7,641 nucleotides of DNA from Rhodospirillaceae bacterium. GTDB lineage: Bacteria > Pseudomonadota > Alphaproteobacteria > Micavibrionales > UBA2020. The DNA is taken from assembly GCA_003524565.1 (NCBI GenBank), contig DQGU01000130.1:1-7641 (forward strand), written 5' to 3'. The notes under the pieces were generated by a model, which was not told the origin of the DNA, did not search any database, and saw only the letters and a program-made list of their open reading frames with translations. A program made the position numbers and the translations under genes. Below are positions 1-6,190 of the stretch, one piece after another. Each line of letters begins with the position of its first letter. The stretch's first letter is position 1.

Positions 1-217
1 CATGTGGATTGCCGCTATCCCCGCCGCGCTGCATTTCGATTTGTGGGTTGTCGCCTTTTTGCTGTTCCGCCTGTTTGACATTTACAAACCGTGGCCGGCG
101 TCGTTTTTTGACAAACGCGCAGGCAATGGTTTTGACGTCATGATGGACGATGTTGTGGCGGGCATTTACGCCGCCATCGGCGTTGCGGCATGCGCCATTA
201 ACATGAACATGTTCTAA
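1..217 (+). CDS. pgpA: Phosphatidylglycerophosphatase A, C-terminal part (5' end outside window)
   Basis: PgpA is an inner-membrane enzyme that removes phosphate from phosphatidylglycerophosphate to give phosphatidylglycerol. Only the last 71 or so residues are in the window; the family is usually about 150-170 residues, so more than half lies to the left. The visible part has the family hallmark FRLFDIYKPWP, then a basic/glycine stretch, then MMDDVVAGIYAA, which begins the last membrane-associated helix (VVAGIYAAIGVAACAI). The reading frame is open to the left edge, so the Met at base 2 is internal and not a start. The stop TAA is at 215-217, and cinA follows 27 bp later on the same strand, so the two are probably co-transcribed. 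The assignment rests on these motifs, and pgpA next to cinA is a common alphaproteobacterial arrangement. Confidence 0.9.
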   Translation, partial: MWIAAIPAALHFDLWVVAFLLFRLFDIYKPWPASFFDKRAGNGFDVMMDDVVAGIYAAIGVAACAINMNMF

Positions 218-244
218 CCGCGCACCGAGCCGAAATAACGATAA

Positions 245-775
245 ATGCCACAAGCGCAGAAAGCCGCCCCCATGTCCTTTTTTCCGCAAAACATTACCGA
301 GCTTGCCAGCGAAGTTCTTGCCGCCGCGCGTGCAAAGAAACTGCGCATCGTTACGGCGGAATCTTGCACGGGCGGATTGATTGGTGCGGCACTGACTGAA
401 ATTGCAGGCTCGTCCGATGTGGTCGATTGCGGGTTTACCAGCTATTCCTACGACGCAAAAGTGGCGCAGCTGGGCATTGACCGCGCGACACTGCAAAAAT
501 CGGGCGCCGTCAGCGGCGACATCGCCCTGCAAATGGTGCGCGGTGCACTGGCAGGCTCTGCCGCCGAAATCGCCGTTTCCGCAACCGGTATCGCGGGCCC
601 GGGCGGCGCAACGCCCGACAAACCCGTCGGCCTTGTATATATCGGCATCGGCAACCGTGTGAATGCGCACAGCGAATCCGTCAAAAACCAGTTCAGCGGC
701 GACCGCAGCGCCGTGCGCATGGCAACGGTTGAAAAAGCGCTTCACTTGCTGAAGCAGGAAATCGCCAATATCTGA
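245..775 (+). CDS. cinA: CinA C-terminal-domain protein, probable nicotinamide-nucleotide amidase (PncC-like)
   Basis: The 176-residue protein consists only of the CinA C-terminal domain and lacks the N-terminal molybdopterin-binding-like domain of long CinA proteins. Stand-alone versions (PncC) hydrolyse nicotinamide mononucleotide to nicotinic acid mononucleotide and ammonia, recycling pyridine nucleotides in the cytoplasm. Family signatures are TAESCTGGLIGAALT (residues 37-51, with the conserved Ser40), the SYSYDAK segment (66-72) and ATGIAGPGG followed by TPDKPVGLVYIG (113-134). The start is uncertain. ATG at 245 directly follows an in-frame TAA, so nothing further upstream is possible. 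ATG at 272 (residue 10) also fits, because conserved sequence begins after it. Neither has a clear Shine-Dalgarno. The gene follows pgpA by 27 bp and ends 3 bp from the stop of the opposing COQ10-like gene. Amidase activity is inferred from the family. Confidence 0.9.
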   Translation: MPQAQKAAPMSFFPQNITELASEVLAAARAKKLRIVTAESCTGGLIGAALTEIAGSSDVVDCGFTSYSYDAKVAQLGIDRATLQKSGAVSGDIALQMVRGALAGSAAEIAVSATGIAGPGGATPDKPVGLVYIGIGNRVNAHSESVKNQFSGDRSAVRMATVEKALHLLKQEIANI

Positions 776-778
776 TTT

Positions 779-1222
779 TTACTGCAGGTTGCCGCCGTAC
801 AGCTGCACGGCGCGGCTTTCAAAGGCGTTTATCATTTTCACCAACGCCTTGTGGAAAAACTGGTCCACCAGTTTTTCGAACAGTTTCGATTCCAGCGAAA
901 AATCGACATAAAAATCTACCTCGCATTGCCCTGCGCGCATGGGCGTAAAAACCCATTTGTTTTGCAAATGACGCATGGGGCCTTTGAGGTATTCGACTTC
1001 GATAGCGTGCGGGCGGATGTAATGCACGCGCGATGTAAATTTCTCGCGGAACATTTTATAGCCGATGATGACATCTGCGGTGTTTTCGTTTTTGCTGCGG
1101 CTGTTGATGCGTGCGCCGATGCACCATGGCAAAAACTGCGGATATTTTTCAATATCCATTACAAGGTCGAACAGTTGTTCGGCCGAATAAGGTAAAATGC
1201 GTTTTTCCTGATGCGACGGCAT
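779..1222 (-). CDS. COQ10/RatA-family START-domain (coenzyme Q-binding) protein
   Basis: The 147-residue protein matches the polyketide cyclase/START family that includes mitochondrial COQ10 and bacterial RatA. These are small helix-grip folds with a hydrophobic cavity; COQ10 binds ubiquinone and supports its function in respiration. Visible family features are the N-terminal segment PYSAEQLFDLVMDIEKYPQF followed by LPWC (residues 11-34), the central GPMRHLQNKWVF (81-92), and an amphipathic C-terminal helix (about 113-138) that closes the cavity. There is no signal peptide, and the length is normal for the family. The ATG lies 10 bp after the lipA stop on the same strand, so it should share the lipA transcript. 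The only purine-rich tract (AGGGGA, in the last lipA codons) is about 15 nt from the ATG, longer than usual. The family has also been described as a ribosome-associated toxin in E. coli (RatA); in an alphaproteobacterium beside lipA the quinone role is more likely, but this is inference. Confidence 0.88.
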   Translation of the reverse strand: MPSHQEKRILPYSAEQLFDLVMDIEKYPQFLPWCIGARINSRSKNENTADVIIGYKMFREKFTSRVHYIRPHAIEVEYLKGPMRHLQNKWVFTPMRAGQCEVDFYVDFSLESKLFEKLVDQFFHKALVKMINAFESRAVQLYGGNLQ

Positions 1223-1232
1223 GACGGCGCGG

Positions 1233-2222
1233 TTATTTCCCCTGCGCCAGCTTCGCTTCGCGCGCGGCCTTCAGCTTTTCAAAATCCGCATCGGCGTGAT
1301 ACGACGAGCGCGTCAACGGCGATGCCGACACCATCAAGAACCCTTTGGCGCGGGCGATGGTTTCGAGCGACTTGAATTCTTCCGGCGTCACGAATTTTTC
1401 GACGGCGGCGTGTTTGGTCGTCGGCTGCAAATACTGGCCAATGGTCAGGAAATCGACGTCAGCCGCGCGCAGGTCGTCCATGACCTGCATGATTTCGGTT
1501 TTCGTCTCGCCAAGGCCGACCATGATGCCGGATTTGGTGAAAATCGTCGGGTCGATTTTCTTGACGCGGTTCAAAAGCTCCAGCGACGTGAAATAGCGCG
1601 AGCCCGGACGGATGGTCGGATACAAACGCGGCACGGTTTCAAGGTTGTGGTTGAACACGTCAGGGCGCGCGGCGACAATCGCCTCGATAGCTCCCTCTTT
1701 ATCCTTGAAATCCGGCGTCAGAATTTCAACCGTGGTGCCGGGCGACAGGCGATGGATTTCGTTGATGGTCTTGACAAATTGCTGCGCCCCGCCGTCTTCG
1801 AGGTCATCACGGTCAACGGATGTGACGACAACGTGCTTGAGGCCGAGTTTCTGCACACCAATGGCAACGCGCGCCGCTTCGAACGGGTCGAGCTTGTCGG
1901 GGATGCCTGTGGCGACGTTGCAGAAAGAGCAAGCACGCGTGCAGGTTGCTCCCAAAATCATGAACGTCGCATGTTTCTGTTTCCAGCACTCCCCGATGTT
2001 CGGGCAGGCCGCTTCTTCGCAGACCGTCGCGAGTTTCAGATTGCGCATCAACTTGGTCGTCTCGTGATATTCGGGCGACGTCGGCGCCTTCACGCGTATC
2101 CATTCCGGCTTGCGCAGCACGGGCGTATCCGGCCGGTTGCGTTTTTCAGGGTGCCGGTGTTCGGATTTTTTCTTTTCGGGGGCGTTTTCGCCCTGCGGCG
2201 TATCTTGTTCCATGACGCTCAA
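1233..2222 (-). CDS. lipA: Lipoyl synthase (radical SAM)
   Basis: LipA inserts two sulfur atoms into protein-bound octanoyl groups to make the lipoyl cofactor of the 2-oxoacid dehydrogenase complexes and the glycine cleavage H protein. Its substrates would include the lipoyl domains encoded just upstream in pdhB and pdhC. The 329 residues carry all diagnostic ligands: auxiliary [4Fe-4S] cysteines C68, C73 and C79 (CEEAACPNIGEC), radical-SAM cysteines C94, C98 and C101 (CTRACSFC), and the C-terminal Arg-Ser-Ser at 305-307, whose serine ligates the auxiliary cluster in this family. The first 35 or so residues are charged and variable. The chosen start is TTG at 2222-2220, because AAGGA lies 4 nt upstream. 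ATG three codons downstream (2213-2211) is the alternative, but its spacing from the same AAGGA is 13 nt. A terminator separates lipA from the upstream PDH cluster. The COQ10-like gene follows after 10 bp. Confidence 0.97.
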   Translation of the reverse strand: MSVMEQDTPQGENAPEKKKSEHRHPEKRNRPDTPVLRKPEWIRVKAPTSPEYHETTKLMRNLKLATVCEEAACPNIGECWKQKHATFMILGATCTRACSFCNVATGIPDKLDPFEAARVAIGVQKLGLKHVVVTSVDRDDLEDGGAQQFVKTINEIHRLSPGTTVEILTPDFKDKEGAIEAIVAARPDVFNHNLETVPRLYPTIRPGSRYFTSLELLNRVKKIDPTIFTKSGIMVGLGETKTEIMQVMDDLRAADVDFLTIGQYLQPTTKHAAVEKFVTPEEFKSLETIARAKGFLMVSASPLTRSSYHADADFEKLKAAREAKLAQGK

Positions 2223-2231
2223 TCTGTCCTT
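2223..2231 (-). promoter_or_regulatory. Ribosome binding site favouring a TTG start for lipA
   Basis: On the minus strand AAGGA (2231-2227) is followed by the 4-nt spacer CAGA and then TTG. The nearby in-frame ATG would have a 13-nt spacer, so this site supports the TTG start. A 4-nt gap is slightly short, and use of both starts is possible. Confidence 0.5.
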
Positions 2232-2242
2232 TTTACGCGGTT

Positions 2243-2270
2243 AATCTAGGACTATCTGTAAAAAGGGCAA
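2243..2270 (-). promoter_or_regulatory. Candidate sigma70-type promoter for lipA and the COQ10-like gene
   Basis: Reading the minus strand, TTGCCC (2270-2265, 4 of 6 to TTGACA) is separated by 16 nt from TAGATT (2248-2243, 4 of 6 to TATAAT). This would start transcription around 2236 and give a leader of only about 15 nt that still contains the AAGGA site. The -35 element lies in the descending arm of the terminator hairpin of the upstream gene. Both elements are weak matches. The main argument is positional: after the terminator, lipA needs a promoter and only about 37 nt are available. Confidence 0.33.
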
Positions 2271-2284
2271 ACATTATTTTGCCC
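2260..2284 (-). terminator. Rho-independent terminator after the HAD gene
   Basis: On the minus strand a perfect 7-bp stem GGGCAAA/TTTGCCC (arms 2284-2278 and 2271-2265) encloses the 6-nt loop ATAATG and is followed at once by five T residues (2264-2260). It begins 22 nt after the HAD gene stop. There is no T-run on the plus-strand side, so it works only for minus-strand transcription. It should end or attenuate the transcript that includes pdhA-pdhB-pdhC-lpd, the cysteine-rich gene and the HAD gene. Confidence 0.78.
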
Positions 2285-2306
2285 AAGCCTATTATTATTC
2301 ACATAA

Positions 2307-3002
2307 TCATACCGCTTTTGCGGTCAATCCCTGTTCCTGCCGTGCGTGAAAAGCGGCGGCCAGTTCGCGCATGGTGCTGAAACTGCGGTTCGGTTTCGCG
2401 GCCAGCACGGCTTCGCGCGCCTTTGGCGTCATGTGGCTGCCGCCCAGATAGGCCCAAACCTCCATCCCCGCCGCCTTCGCGCCATGGATGCCGTGAATGC
2501 CATCTTCGATAACAAGGCAGGTTTCTGGCGCGCAGCGCAGATGCTTCACCGCATGCAGGAAAATATCCGGCGCGGGCTTTCCATTCCGCACCATATCGGC
2601 GCTGTAGATGTGGGAGCCGAAAAAGCCGCGCAGCGCCGTCACGTCCAGCGTCAGATGCAACCGTGCAAGCTCGCTGCCCGATGCGACGGCGACAGGCACT
2701 TTGCAGCCTTGCAAAAATTCATGCACGCCGGGCGTTGCCTGCAAACGTTTTTCGAACGCTTCGTATTGTTCTGCCTTGTATGCGGCTTCGTCGAAACCGG
2801 CACGGATATCGATACCGCTTTCCTCGGCGATTTCGGCGCAGATGCGGCGGAAATTTTTACCCATGAAGCGGATAATAAAATTTTCCAGCGTCATGTTATA
2901 GCCAAGCGCGGCGAAATGGTCGAGCATCACGCCGCAGGCAATCACTTCGCTGTCAATCAGTACGCCGTCACAGTCCCAGATAATCGCGGAAAAGCCGTTC
3001 AT
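2307..3002 (-). CDS. HAD-superfamily (subfamily IA) hydrolase, phosphoglycolate phosphatase/beta-phosphoglucomutase type
   Basis: This 231-residue cytoplasmic protein has all four HAD motifs. Motif I is DCDGVLIDSE (residues 10-19), with nucleophile D10 and acid/base D12. Motif II is at S108 in VAVASGS, motif III at K142 in GKPAPDIF, and motif IV at E166-D167 in VIEDGIHGIHGAKAAGM. The helical insert between motifs I and II (about 17-85) is a C1 cap, placing it with small-molecule phosphatases and phosphomutases of the Gph/PgmB/YniC type. Motif IV has Gly168 where many relatives have Ser. The substrate cannot be read from the sequence. The start ATG is 6 bp after the stop of the cysteine-rich gene, and TAAGG at that stop doubles as a short Shine-Dalgarno, so the two are probably translationally coupled. 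A terminator follows, making this the last gene of the PDH transcript. A role in removing a damaged or inhibitory phosphorylated metabolite is a guess. Confidence 0.9.
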   Translation of the reverse strand: MNGFSAIIWDCDGVLIDSEVIACGVMLDHFAALGYNMTLENFIIRFMGKNFRRICAEIAEESGIDIRAGFDEAAYKAEQYEAFEKRLQATPGVHEFLQGCKVPVAVASGSELARLHLTLDVTALRGFFGSHIYSADMVRNGKPAPDIFLHAVKHLRCAPETCLVIEDGIHGIHGAKAAGMEVWAYLGGSHMTPKAREAVLAAKPNRSFSTMRELAAAFHARQEQGLTAKAV

Positions 3003-3008
3003 GATGCC

Positions 3009-3461
3009 TTAAGGACACCCCGCAGCATTTTTGACAACGGCCAGCGTTGCCTGAAGATGAATGATGTACTGGCCTTCAATACTTTTTTGTTCTTGTGCGT
3101 TTTCGACGACTTTGTCTTGCAGCTCGTCAACCTCGCCTTGCATCGACGCATCGGGCGCCGCGATAGCCGGCACTTTGTCGCTGGCAGCCAGCGCCAGACA
3201 TACCGCCGTCGTTTTCGTATGCGCCTGCCAGCTGAACCAAGCCAGACCGGCAATCAACGCGATAGCCAGAACGCGGCACAGCGCGCGGCAGCAGCACGAT
3301 GTTTTGCCGCAAAGGCATTTTTTTGTACCGCAGCCACAGCCGCCCTTGGTGCCGCAATCACCTTTCGTATCGCAGCAGCCGCCCGCGTTTTTGACTTCGG
3401 CCACTTTGGTGTCGCAAGACGGCTTGCCGCCGCAGCAGGATTTTTCGGTTTCGTTTGTCAT
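3009..3461 (-). CDS. Cysteine-rich single-pass membrane protein of unknown function
   Basis: I do not recognise this 150-residue protein. Three parts are visible. Residues 1-62 hold 14 cysteines (9, 10, 16, 29, 30, 36, 42, 44, 49, 51, 56, 57, 58, 62), many as CC or CxC and interspersed with Gly, Lys and Thr, as in metal-binding tails. Residues 64-78 are a hydrophobic helix (VLAIALIAGLAWFSW) preceded by Lys47, Lys48, Lys53, Arg59 and Arg63, which predicts a cytoplasmic N-terminus. Residues 79-150 would be periplasmic, with a charged, probably coiled-coil stretch at about 108-145 and two more cysteines (88, 149). An 11-residue unit repeats: CCGGKPSCDTK (9-19) and CCDTKGDCGTK (29-39). The ATG overlaps the lpd stop as TAATG, and the HAD gene starts 6 bp after this stop, which argues strongly for a real, co-translated gene. 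Metal binding, thiol redox or Fe-S handling are possible roles; none is proven. Confidence 0.8.
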   Translation of the reverse strand: MTNETEKSCCGGKPSCDTKVAEVKNAGGCCDTKGDCGTKGGCGCGTKKCLCGKTSCCCRALCRVLAIALIAGLAWFSWQAHTKTTAVCLALAASDKVPAIAAPDASMQGEVDELQDKVVENAQEQKSIEGQYIIHLQATLAVVKNAAGCP

Positions 3462-4861
3462 TATATGTGCAAAGCCTTTCCATACGCGTCGAGCACGGAT
3501 TCGTGCATCGCTTCGCTGATTGTGGGGTGCGGGAAAATCGTGTGCATCAGGTCAAGTTCGGTGGTTTCCATCGTTTTACCGACAACATATCCCTGAATCA
3601 TTTCGGTCACTTCGGGGCCGACCATGTGTGCGCCCAGAAGCTCGCCCGTTTTCGCATCGAAAACGGTTTTAATCATGCCGTCCGTCTCGCCCAGTGCCAC
3701 GGCCTTGCCGTTGCCAATGAAAGGGAAGCGTCCGACTTTGACGTCATAGCCTTTTTCTTTCGCTTTCGCCTCGGTCAGGCCGACGGAAGCCACCTGCGGC
3801 GTGCAATAGGTGCAGCCCGGAATGTTCTCGCGCTTCATCGGATGCACATCGGGCAGTCCTTTGATTTTCTCGATGCAAATAACGCCTTCATGGCTTGCCT
3901 TGTGCGCCAACCACGGGCCGGGCACGCAATCGCCGATGGCGTAAACGCCCGGCTCGTCCGTTTGCAGCCATTCGTTGACCACGATGTGCCCGCGGTCAAG
4001 TTTAACCTTGGTATTCTCAACGCCGATGTTTTCTGTATTGGCGACGATGCCGACGGCGGAAATGACGCGTTCGACTTTAATCTGCTCCGTCTTGCCGCCC
4101 GCTTCGACATGCACGGTCACATCATTCGCGCCGCGGTCGAGTTTAACGACCTTCGCGCCCGTCATGATTTTCATGCCCTGCTTTTCAAACTGCTTGCGGG
4201 CAATCGCGGAAATTTCGGCGTCTTCGACCGGCATCACGCGGTCCATCACCTCGACCACCGTCACGTCCGCGCCCAGCTGGCGGTAGAAACTTGCAAATTC
4301 GATACCGATAGCGCCGGAGCCGACGACCAGAACAGATTTCGGCATGGCTTCGGGGTTCATGGCTTCTTTATACGTCCAAACCAGCTTGCCATCCGGCTCC
4401 AGCCCCGGCAGCACACGCGCACGCGCGCCCGTGGCCAGCACGATATGTTTGGCCACAATCGTCGCGACATTTTTGCCGTCTTTGGATACGTCAAGGCGGC
4501 CTTTGCCCAGCAATTTGCCGTGGCCGTCAAAAACCGTGACCTTATTTTTTTTCATCAGGTGTTTGATGCCGCCCGACAGCTGCGCGGCAACCTTGCGCGA
4601 ACGTTCGATAATTTTTTTGAAATCAAAGCTGTAGCTGTCGATTTTAAAACCATACTGGTCGGCATGCTTAATCAGGCTGTTGATTTCGGCCGAGCGCAGC
4701 AGCGCCTTGGTCGGGATGCAGCCCCAGTTGAGGCAGATACCGCCCAGATGCTCGCGCTCCACAATCGCCGTGCTGAAGCCCAGCTGCGCCGCGCGAATGG
4801 CCGCCACATAACCGCCGGGCCCGCCGCCGACAACGACAACGTCGAAATTTTGATCGGACAT
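3461..4861 (-). CDS. lpd: Dihydrolipoamide dehydrogenase (E3 of pyruvate dehydrogenase)
   Basis: This flavoenzyme reoxidises the dihydrolipoyl groups of E2 and passes the electrons through FAD to NAD+. With the start at 4861 it has 466 residues, normal for the family. In order: FAD-binding GGGPGGYVAA (12-21); redox-active disulfide C43 and C48 in GGICLNWGCIPTK; NAD-binding VVGSGAIGIEFAS (179-191); second FAD contact YAIGD (307-311); C-terminal dimer interface with the catalytic pair H445 and E450 in HPTISE. There is no N-terminal lipoyl domain on this E3. The frame stays open upstream to a GTG at 4894, but ATG 4861 is preferred because GAAGG lies 7 nt before it and the conserved sequence starts directly after it. 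It sits 45 bp downstream of pdhC, and its stop overlaps the start of the cysteine-rich gene by one base. It may also serve 2-oxoglutarate dehydrogenase if no other lpd exists. Confidence 0.97.
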   Translation of the reverse strand: MSDQNFDVVVVGGGPGGYVAAIRAAQLGFSTAIVEREHLGGICLNWGCIPTKALLRSAEINSLIKHADQYGFKIDSYSFDFKKIIERSRKVAAQLSGGIKHLMKKNKVTVFDGHGKLLGKGRLDVSKDGKNVATIVAKHIVLATGARARVLPGLEPDGKLVWTYKEAMNPEAMPKSVLVVGSGAIGIEFASFYRQLGADVTVVEVMDRVMPVEDAEISAIARKQFEKQGMKIMTGAKVVKLDRGANDVTVHVEAGGKTEQIKVERVISAVGIVANTENIGVENTKVKLDRGHIVVNEWLQTDEPGVYAIGDCVPGPWLAHKASHEGVICIEKIKGLPDVHPMKRENIPGCTYCTPQVASVGLTEAKAKEKGYDVKVGRFPFIGNGKAVALGETDGMIKTVFDAKTGELLGAHMVGPEVTEMIQGYVVGKTMETTELDLMHTIFPHPTISEAMHESVLDAYGKALHI

Positions 4862-4873
4862 GTTCACACCTTC
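4862..4873 (-). promoter_or_regulatory. Ribosome binding site that fixes the lpd start
   Basis: GAAGG at 4873-4869 on the minus strand is followed by a 7-nt spacer and ATG 4861-4859. This is a near-ideal arrangement and argues against the longer GTG-started frame from 4894. The remainder of the 45-bp pdhC-lpd gap shows no promoter or hairpin I would defend. Confidence 0.8.
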
Positions 4874-4906
4874 TCGATACCGGCAATTCTGCACCGGGTT
4901 TTCAAA

Positions 4907-6190
4907 TTACAGCAGCAGACCCATCGGGTTTTCGATGAGTTTTTTGAATACCTGCAGGTATTCAGCGCCGACGGCGCCGTCAATCGCACGGTGGTCGAAA
5001 GATGCCGTGACGGTCATGACGTTCGCAACCGCCATCTGGCCGTTTTTCACGACCACGCGTTCCTGCCCCGCACCAACGGCCAGAATGGCGGCCTGCGGCG
5101 GGTTGATGATGGCGGAGAACTGGCTGATGCCGAACATGCCGAGGTTGGACACGGAAATCGTCCCGCCCTGGAATTCCTGCGGCTTCAGCTTGCCTTCCTT
5201 CGCGCGCGCGCCGAGGTCTTTCATTTCAGACGAAATGACCTTGAGGCTCTTGTTCGCGGCATCGACGATAATCGGCGTAATCAAACCGTTCGGCGTTGCC
5301 ACGGCGACGGAAACATCCGCGCGCGTGTACTGCACGATATTATCATCCGTCCACGACACGTTGGCCGCGGGGAATTTTTGCAGCGCGGCGGCCGTTGCCT
5401 TGATGATGAAATCATTCACCGAGATTTTGAGGCCGTCCATGCTGTCGTTCAACTGTTTGCGCAGCGCCAGCAACGCGTCCAGTTCACAATCCACCGTCAG
5501 GTAGAAATGCGGCACGGTCTGCTTGGATTCAGACAAACGGCGGGCAATCACCTTGCGCACACCCGAATTGGGCGTGAGCGTATAGGGAATACCGTAAGCA
5601 TCCGCGAGCGCCTGCGCGTTAACAGACGATGCAGCGGGCGTAAAGCTGCCGCCAGCGGCTGCCGCTTTGGACGCCGCCGCGCCTGCAGGCGCTTTATCAA
5701 GGTCGGACTTGACGATACGGCCATGCGGGCCGGAGCCTTTGATGGCCGACAGGTCGATGCCTTTTTCCTTGGCGATACGTTTGGCAAGCGGGCTTGCAAA
5801 AACGCGACCGGAAGATTTGGCTTGCGCGGGCGTTGCAACGGCCATCGCAGGGGCGGGTTTTGCAGCCTCCGCCGCGGGCTGGTTGGCGGGCGTTACCGTT
5901 TTGGGCGCAGGTGCAGCGGGTGCATTGGACAGCGCGGATGCGTCTTCGCCTTCTTCCAGAAGCATGGCGATGAGGCTATTGACCTTCACACCGTCCGTGC
6001 CCGCGGGCACAACGATTTTGGCAAGAACGCCTTCGTCCACGGCTTCGACTTCCATCGTCGCCTTGTCGGTTTCAATCTCGGCAATCACATCGCCAGCTTT
6101 GACTTTATCGCCTTCTTTTTTGACCCACTTGGCAAGCTTGCCTTCGGTCATGGTCGGCGACAGGGCGGGCATCAGGACATTATGCGGCAT
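4907..6190 (-). CDS. pdhC: Dihydrolipoamide acetyltransferase (E2 of pyruvate dehydrogenase)
   Basis: This is the structural core of the complex: it accepts the acetyl group on its lipoyl arm and transfers it to CoA. The 427 residues show one N-terminal lipoyl domain (about 2-80; target K43 in ETDKATME), an Ala/Pro-rich linker (about 88-127), a peripheral-subunit-binding domain (about 130-166, FASPLAKRIAKEKGIDL then GSGPHGRIVKSDL), a second Ala-rich linker (about 167-188), and the catalytic domain (about 205-427) with the active-site motif DHRAIDG (H400, D404). The ATG lies inside the end of pdhB: the genes overlap by 11 bp in different frames, and GAAGG (6201-6197) sits 6 nt upstream within pdhB codons, so translation is probably coupled. 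The lipoyl-domain sequence is unusually close to that in pdhB. Confidence 0.97.
   Translation of the reverse strand: MPHNVLMPALSPTMTEGKLAKWVKKEGDKVKAGDVIAEIETDKATMEVEAVDEGVLAKIVVPAGTDGVKVNSLIAMLLEEGEDASALSNAPAAPAPKTVTPANQPAAEAAKPAPAMAVATPAQAKSSGRVFASPLAKRIAKEKGIDLSAIKGSGPHGRIVKSDLDKAPAGAAASKAAAAGGSFTPAASSVNAQALADAYGIPYTLTPNSGVRKVIARRLSESKQTVPHFYLTVDCELDALLALRKQLNDSMDGLKISVNDFIIKATAAALQKFPAANVSWTDDNIVQYTRADVSVAVATPNGLITPIIVDAANKSLKVISSEMKDLGARAKEGKLKPQEFQGGTISVSNLGMFGISQFSAIINPPQAAILAVGAGQERVVVKNGQMAVANVMTVTASFDHRAIDGAVGAEYLQVFKKLIENPMGLLL
6031..6170 (-). repeat. Lipoyl-domain repeat, copy in pdhC
   Basis: This 140-nt stretch aligns without gaps to 7406-7545 in pdhB. I count 11 mismatches by eye, about 92% identity, with a perfect 38-nt run (6039-6076 against 7414-7451). 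It encodes most of the lipoyl domain, including Lys43. Similarity drops outside this block. Confidence 0.85.

Noticed and set aside
739..780. Possible terminator at the end of cinA (stem GCTTCA/TGAAGC with TTTTT at 776-780)
   Set aside because: The 6-bp stem (739-744 with 750-755) is 20 nt away from the T-run, so it does not have the geometry of an intrinsic terminator.
1221..2249. Plus-strand open frame (342 codons) opposite lipA
   Set aside because: It lies antisense to lipA, whose iron-sulfur motifs are complete. The translation is Arg/Phe/His-rich with no domain and no convincing ribosome binding site.
3061..3519. Plus-strand frame of 152 codons as a rival to the cysteine-rich gene
   Set aside because: The minus-strand frame has the TAATG overlap with lpd and 6-bp spacing to the HAD gene, plus ordered cysteine spacing and a membrane helix. 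The plus-strand frame has none of these supports.
2346..3596. Plus-strand open frame (416 codons) opposite the HAD, cysteine-rich and lpd genes
   Set aside because: It crosses three minus-strand genes with consistent operon spacing and shows no family motif, so it is a shadow frame.
4862..4894. N-terminal extension of Lpd from a GTG at 4894
   Set aside because: The 11 extra residues have no family counterpart, and a strong GAAGG site sits 7 nt before the ATG at 4861.
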